A stretch of 64,000 bases of DNA, taken from assembly GCF_965363235.1 (NCBI RefSeq), contig NC_134840.1:1054001-1118000 (forward strand), read 5' to 3'. Shown piece by piece: positions 59,601 through 64,000 of the stretch (positions are counted from its first letter, which is position 1; each line of letters opens with the position of its first letter). The notes under the pieces are model-generated. The model did no database searches, was not told the DNA's origin, and saw only the letters and a program-made list of their open reading frames with translations. The position numbers and the translations under genes were made by a program. The DNA comes from Mytilus galloprovincialis (lineage: Eukaryota > Mollusca > Bivalvia > Mytilida > Mytilidae).

Positions 59601-62088
59601 AAATGAAGTTACGACTTTGTCACTTTTTGATTATTTAAAAGTATTTAAAGTTCTGTATAATATTGTTATATCAAGGTTGTTGATAATAAATAGTGAAGTG
59701 CACATTAGTTCACCATAGTGCAGACCAATTGAAGATTTGAAGACTTTAATATAGAAATAAGAAGATGTGTCATGATAGCAAATGAGACAACTATAGTCTA
59801 AATTCAACAAATAAAGATAGTCGGCAAGATAAGTTCGTTATATAGTGTGCAAGTGACCTAATATGATATATACGGTCACTAACACACTATGTAACTAATA
59901 ATATCACCCGTCAGAAGACGTGTTCGTTCACAGGGGATATGGGCTAATAACCGTTGTCAAGGTGATCAATCAGATTGCATATATAGTCTCAATTTTTTAT
60001 TATTTTATCTATGTCATATGCGTTTCAGTTTTCATGTTTTGCTATTTTTCTCATTGTTCGCCTGTAATTATCAAGATAAGATAACTGGAAATAATAAATT
60101 ATCATGCTCTTTTTTACCGGAATAAACATAAAAAATAATAATAAATAATCACGTTCCAGAATTATTGTTATAAACAATTGTTCCTACTTAAATCTGATTA
60201 ACAAACCTACCTTTGGATATAAGTATATCGCAGGTTTAATTTCTAAAAGTTCAAAGAATTGTTTAAGTTTCTGCGATGTATTAATAGCATCCGGTATTGA
60301 CTCAGGCTCTGCATTTTCTTTTGGTCTGTAACACAAAGTAAACTTTTTATCCTTTAAAATGGGGAATTTAAGACGAAGATTGTCTTCTGTTTCTTTAGCG
60401 TCCCATTCAAGCTGCAAATCAAACTCGTCTGTCCTTTCTTCGTTTGAACAAGTTTCTTCATCTTTAGAATCTTTATTTTCTTGGCCTTTATATGAAATAA
60501 AATTAAGTGTATTGTAGTAATAAATAAGTTTATTTATCTAAAGTGCAATTATATACATTAATACCAAGTAAATCAGCCAGCCTTCAAAGGTTTATGAAGC
60601 ACTGTCAACTAATAGCTATAACTAGCGCTTGAAATATTAGAGAGAAAAGAAATAGTTAGTCAAAAACAGAAATGGGAAATAGTAATTTTTTTACAATCTT
60701 AAAGAATTTACTATGAGTAAAAATACTTTAGTTGATGTCGCTACAATTGTTCCTCTTGTGTCGTTATTTTATCAGAATTTGTATTTGTTTGAGGGGCTGT
60801 TTCAAAACTTGAATTATCGTTTTGTGTCAGATTAAGAGCTTTCTACAACATAACTAACTATAGATGTTAGAGCAAACACAAAGAACATTCACGTTATAAC
60901 GTTTCTATTTTAAAGCTGGTAAGTTGTACAAAGTGTGGTAAAGGAGTGGAAAAATTAATTACAGCTTTTTTTGGTTGGCTTTCATGAATTTAAAACGTTG
61001 TTATATATTCTTTGCTTTTTGCATTTTTGGTTTGGCACAACTATTTTTATAAGCTAGTTGATCTATTCTTTGTTGGAACTATATATAAACCTTTAGGTGT
61101 CTATTTTGTCATAATTAAATGTTGGATGTAACGTGTTTTTTGGTTGGCCGACGTCGTTTTGTTTATCATATCATAGACACAATTTTGTCATGTGACCATG
61201 ACGTCATCAACGTTTTCTCATGATTTACGCCAGTTTAAAAAGGAATTTAGAACTAAATTATAAGAAATAGCTGTCATATTTCATCAGTCTATTAAAAATA
61301 ACATTAAAAATGTGGTGCACACTGTTAAATAACCCGCTATGCGCGTAACGCCGTTATGTAGTGTGCACCACATTTTTTATGTTATTTCTTCATAGACAGA
61401 AAAAATATTACATTCATTCCTTAATTATAACTTGTTATGTTTGGTTGCCGTCTGATTAGCGTTTTTAACCCATAGCTCGTGTAGATTATATATATATATA
61501 CACTCAACAGGGTTAAAGAACATCAGTTGTTCGACCTGTTAGTCAAATGCGTTTTGTTTAAATATACTTTTTTGGTCTTTTTGAAAATGTTGTTATTCTG
61601 TTTTTAGACCCTTCTACAACGAAATTTTTTATATGCACACGTATAAAAATTGCGGTTTTTATTCAACGCAATCATAGGTTTGAGCGTAGTTTTCAATTTA
61701 GACTCGTATATATATATATCTAGAGTCTTTAAGAATCTACCAACCAGTAAACTTAATAGGTATTGGATCATCAAAATTGACAATACTACACAAACAGGAA
61801 AAAGTATATGAGTCTAAAAGATGTCTATTGATTCCGTTGATTTGTTGAGCCGAAATATTTGCAATTATTGTATTGCATCATTTTATATCATCTGTTCAGG
61901 TTTTTCATCTTTGTGCGATGATATTCAACACTTTTTAGTGTTTTGTTTTCCATTTATTTATCGGTATTGTTACACAATCTTTTAGACTCATATATTTATA
62001 TATATATATTCTTCTAGTAACACTGACTTACAAAGAAAGTAAAAGTTAATATACCTTGGCAGGCAACCTTTGCTGTGAACTTTTTCAT
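56679..62088 (-). CDS. NINJ-like: Ninjurin-like membrane protein with acidic N-terminal extension
   Basis: Three minus-strand exons: 62088-62055 (MKKFTAKVACQ plus one base), 60485-60211 and 57017-56679. Borders are CAAG|GTATAT, AAAG|GCC, AAG|GTAGGT and ACAG|GAG, with phases 1 and 0, giving 215 residues. The last exon is the ninjurin domain: an amphipathic segment ending ANITQLKAVISEG (~128-140), then two membrane helices at ~150-174 and ~192-214. The first 103 residues are Asp/Glu/Lys-rich (ENKDSKDEETCSNEERTDEF), then a KFPILKDKKFTLCYRPKE block that I do not recognise. Known of the family: ninjurins are plasma-membrane adhesion proteins, and NINJ1 oligomers drive membrane rupture in lytic cell death. 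Where vertebrate NINJ1 has glycines in the first membrane helix, this protein has QILNTLLL (comparison from memory). Activity is unknown. Confidence 0.85.
57762..58150 (+). repeat. R1, near full-length copy in the ninjurin intron
   Basis: GTCAAAGGTACCAAGATTAT, a decayed core (GACGCACGATTCGTCTACAT), AAAGTTGAAAAGCATTGAGG, GCTGACTACTGGACTGGTGA and CACCAGCAGTGGCATTGACC. Confidence 0.75.
58394..58501. repeat. Two tandem 54-bp units
   Basis: GAGTATTGTGTACGTGTTAR plus CGGAAGATCTTTGGTATGTT and CTGTTAACTTAATA, twice. Confidence 0.85.
58709..59392. mobile_element. Composite foldback element with nested palindromes
   Basis: Outer arms 58709-58803 and about 59290-59392 are reverse complements (TGATTGGTTAAAAGCGTCC against GGACGCTTTTAACCAATCA). 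Inside, 58805-58865 and 58884-58944 form a ~60-bp near-perfect stem with an 18-base loop. A block ending GAAATAAGCCCCGCCTCCCT is present twice in tandem (about 59188-59250 and 59251-59312). A further arm pair, 59095-59225 and 59400-59515, overlaps the right border. No coding capacity. Confidence 0.8.
59837..59896. repeat. Small palindrome related to the composite foldback
   Basis: GTTATATAGTGTGCAAGTGA pairs with TCACTAACACACTATGTAAC. The same AGTGTGCTAGTGA-type end as the 58805 arm, so it is probably a deleted family member. Confidence 0.7.
60760..60850 (-). other. Possible alternative exon of the ninjurin-like gene
   Basis: After an acceptor-like GTTGTAG the minus strand reads KALNLTQNDNSSFETAPQTN and a few more polar residues to a TAG. 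Composition resembles the acidic N-terminal region, but there is no phase-compatible donor. Weak. Confidence 0.2.
61285..61398. mobile_element. Short foldback element
   Basis: AAAATGTGGTGCACACT (61307-61323) pairs perfectly with AGTGTGCACCACATTTT (from 61360). Pairing continues weakly outward (TCTATTAAAAATAACAT against ATGTTATTTCTTCATAGA). The loop holds CGCTATGCGCGTAACGCCG. Lies in intron 1 of the ninjurin-like gene. Confidence 0.75.
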
Positions 62089-62175
62089 CGTTTTAATTTC
62101 TGTAAGCTATCATTTCAGCTGTCTTTCGTAATTGTACAGTTAGAACACTGTAATACTATGTAGTAAAAAATAAAA

Positions 62176-62182
62176 ATTTATA
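62176..62182 (-). promoter_or_regulatory. TATA-like box of the ninjurin-like gene
   Basis: TATAAAT on the minus strand ~90 bases upstream of the start codon, leaving room for a 55-60 base 5' UTR. Weak, given the AT content. Confidence 0.3.
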
Positions 62183-62389
62183 CTTTTTGCAGAATCTCTT
62201 GTAGCATATAATTCTATATAGATACAACCAGAAATAAGAAATAAGTTGTTTATTCAAAATGTGTATACACCATCAAAAGAAGCGTAGTATTTTACTGGTT
62301 ATATCAGGTTAAGTATTTTTTATGTATGCTTTTGATATCCGTCCGTTAACTACTAGGAACTTACTATTGACAATGAGGGTTGGTGTAAA

Positions 62390-62665
62390 ACAAAACTTTA
62401 CGAAAAAGAGATGATTTCAGTTTCCTTATTGTGAACTTTCCATTTCTATGAAGCAACATTCCAGCAGTGCCTGCATACAGAGTATATATCTCCAAATTGA
62501 TACGATATTTCCGGGCTTGTATTTCCTATCATGATGTCCTTGATAGAGGATTGCTACTCACAAGGAAGCTATTAAACCAAGAGTTTATCTACCTCATGCA
62601 AAGCTCTGATTCCTTTCACGGATTTGGCTTTACTTTTGGACCTTTTGGATCATAGCTTTTCACCT
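62390..62665 (+). pseudogene. Reverse-transcriptase element fragment (copy P4)
   Basis: Decayed KRDDFSF...VNFPFL block with one stop, then VPAYRVYISKLIRYFRACIS and RGLLLTRKLLNQEF. It lies just upstream of the ninjurin start and on the opposite strand. Confidence 0.65.
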
Positions 62666-62814
62666 TTTATATAAGCTTTAGATTTCAAATTTTGGCCACG
62701 ATCATCACTGAAGAGACATGTATTGTCGAAATGCGCATCTGGTGCAGGAAAATTATTACCGTGAATGTTATTCCAAATGGTAAAGTTGAAGTTATCCCTT
62801 CGTAAATTTATGAT

Positions 62815-63045
62815 GTGTCTTTGGCCAAACTAGCTAAGGACATTTTTACCGCATGGTAGATTGTGGTTTGTCATTACGTCGTCTAATCTTTTAATTTCCA
62901 AACGTGATTATTCCCGATTGTGACTGTTTTGCTGAGTGTGAATTCGCATTACTATAAGACATGTTACGGTACTTATATATCCCAAATTCATGTATTTAGT
63001 TTGATGTTATATTTGTAATTTTCATCGGATTTTGTCAAATTGGTT
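62815..63045 (+). repeat. 3' region of the P-type retroelement
   Basis: GCATGGTAGATTGTGGTTTG, GTCGTCTAATCTTTTAATTT and CGATTGTGACTGTTTTGCTG match 55530-55720. Confidence 0.65.
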
Positions 63046-63599
63046 GACGTCTTTTCTATTAAATTCATGTGTTATGGTAAAGAAAAATAATCACCGCCTT
63101 CATTTATTAGTTTTGATTTTGTTCAACGTAATCTGTACGAATTTTATTTTTGAAGTTAGATTCAAAACAAACCGGACATATATATAATTTAGTTAATTGC
63201 TATTAATTAGTATTGCAATGTGCATTGTGTTTAAATGTAATATCAATATTTAGTTCTATTATAATCTTAAATCAATCCTATTTCTATCTTATTTTTTAGA
63301 TATAATTTTTCAAATATGACGTCATTTTTGTGCTTTTTCAGAAATCAAATGTCTGTGTGACGTAATATTGTGCCTTTTCACCACTTCGTATGTGACGTCA
63401 TTGTTATGACTTTTTGCGTTCAGGCCTGGACTGAGTCGGGTGTGTTTATTTTTTGTGTTGGTCTTCAATGTATTATGTATTCGGGTTTTGTTTTCTGTAA
63501 TTAGTTAAGACGTCAGTTTTATCATGTAAATCTTTTATATTCATTTGATAAAATTTTCTGTTTGCAATAGCATAAATTGTTCTATATAATAAGGATGTT
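63046..63599. other. No gene seen
   Basis: AT-rich, no supported feature. TGACGTCA-like motifs at ~63317 and ~63391 are not convincing regulatory sites. Confidence 0.35.
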
Positions 63600-63740
63600 C
63601 TTATCACAAGCAGGAAACCCTAGCCGTATTTGGCACAACCTTTTTCAACTTTTGATCCTCAGAGCTGTACAACTTTGTACCCCCTTTTTCGACTTTCGAA
63701 CTTTTATATCTGGGCGTCACTGGTAAGTCTTGTGTGAACG
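63600..63740 (-). repeat. R1 fragment, minus orientation
   Basis: AGCCGTATTTGGCACAACCT and GGGCGTCACTGGTAAGTCTT are a decayed reversed R1 body. Confidence 0.55.
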
Positions 63741-63879
63741 AGGGGTGTTTTTGACATATTGAATTTTAAACCTGATGCCTTTTGTTATCTATTAATCATG
63801 TGTTGCTTTGCCTAATACGTTCTCCTATTTATTTGTATTGTAGTCCTGTATTATAATGTTCTCATTTTAATGTTATATT

Positions 63880-64000
63880 TAACAATGCTTTCAAAGTGCG
63901 AGGTTTGGCATGCCACAAAACCAGGTTCAACCCACCATTTTTTTTCTTAAAAATGGCCTGTACCAAGTCATTGTTATATCATAGTTTGTTTCTGTGTGTG
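63880..64000 (+). repeat. Dispersed repeat R5, copy cut by the window end
   Basis: GCGAGGTTTGGCATGCCACA, AAACCAGGTTCAACCCACCA and TGTACCAAGTCA. Confidence 0.6.

Overview
The window looks like nuclear DNA of a marine bivalve, most likely a mussel (Mytilus type). It is AT-rich, its genes are split by GT-AG introns, it lacks prokaryotic gene packing, and it is crowded with dispersed repeats. One of these (around the motif CAGACGCGCGTTTCGTCTAC) I associate from general knowledge with Mytilus sequences. The species call is inference. Only three multi-exon genes could be rebuilt, plus one orphan first exon at the left edge. Everything else is repeats, mobile-element remains or featureless DNA.

Genes. 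(1) 24378-30654, + strand: a five-exon monocarboxylate transporter-like protein (SLC16/MCT family, 549 aa), all junctions in phase. (2) 45468-54538, + strand: a six-exon arylacetamide deacetylase-like esterase (402 aa) with HGGGW, GDSAGG and a full Ser/Asp/His triad. (3) 56679-62088, - strand: a three-exon ninjurin-like membrane protein (215 aa) with a long acidic N-terminal extension. (4) 489-536, - strand: a 16-codon signal-peptide exon with a TATA box upstream; the rest of the gene lies off the left edge. I see no sign that the genes form one pathway.

Layout. 1-8.9 kb: dispersed mussel repeats and a 1.4 kb array of 37-bp units that grew from the end of one of them. 8.9-18.5 kb: five copies, one nested in another, of a hairpin-headed modular element built from ~500-bp modules. 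20.9-22.8 kb: two nested foldback elements with TA and TTAA target sites. 24.4-30.7 kb: the transporter gene. 30.7-36.5 kb: short dispersed elements and reverse-transcriptase fragments. 36.6-44.0 kb: three LINE remnants, one a recent 5'-truncated insertion with an exact target-site duplication. 45.5-54.5 kb: the esterase gene, whose introns carry at least five tandem arrays. 56.7-62.1 kb: the ninjurin-like gene, with a cluster of foldback palindromes in its large intron. 62.4-64 kb: more repeat fragments.

The most unusual signal is that three repeat families here (8.9-18.5 kb, 23.3 kb, 29.8 kb) share no obvious overall sequence but do share one plan: a palindromic head, a GTC/GTCC-rich stretch, modules containing an AAACTT(G/A)G block, and a palindromic tail. 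They may be members of one unclassified group of elements.
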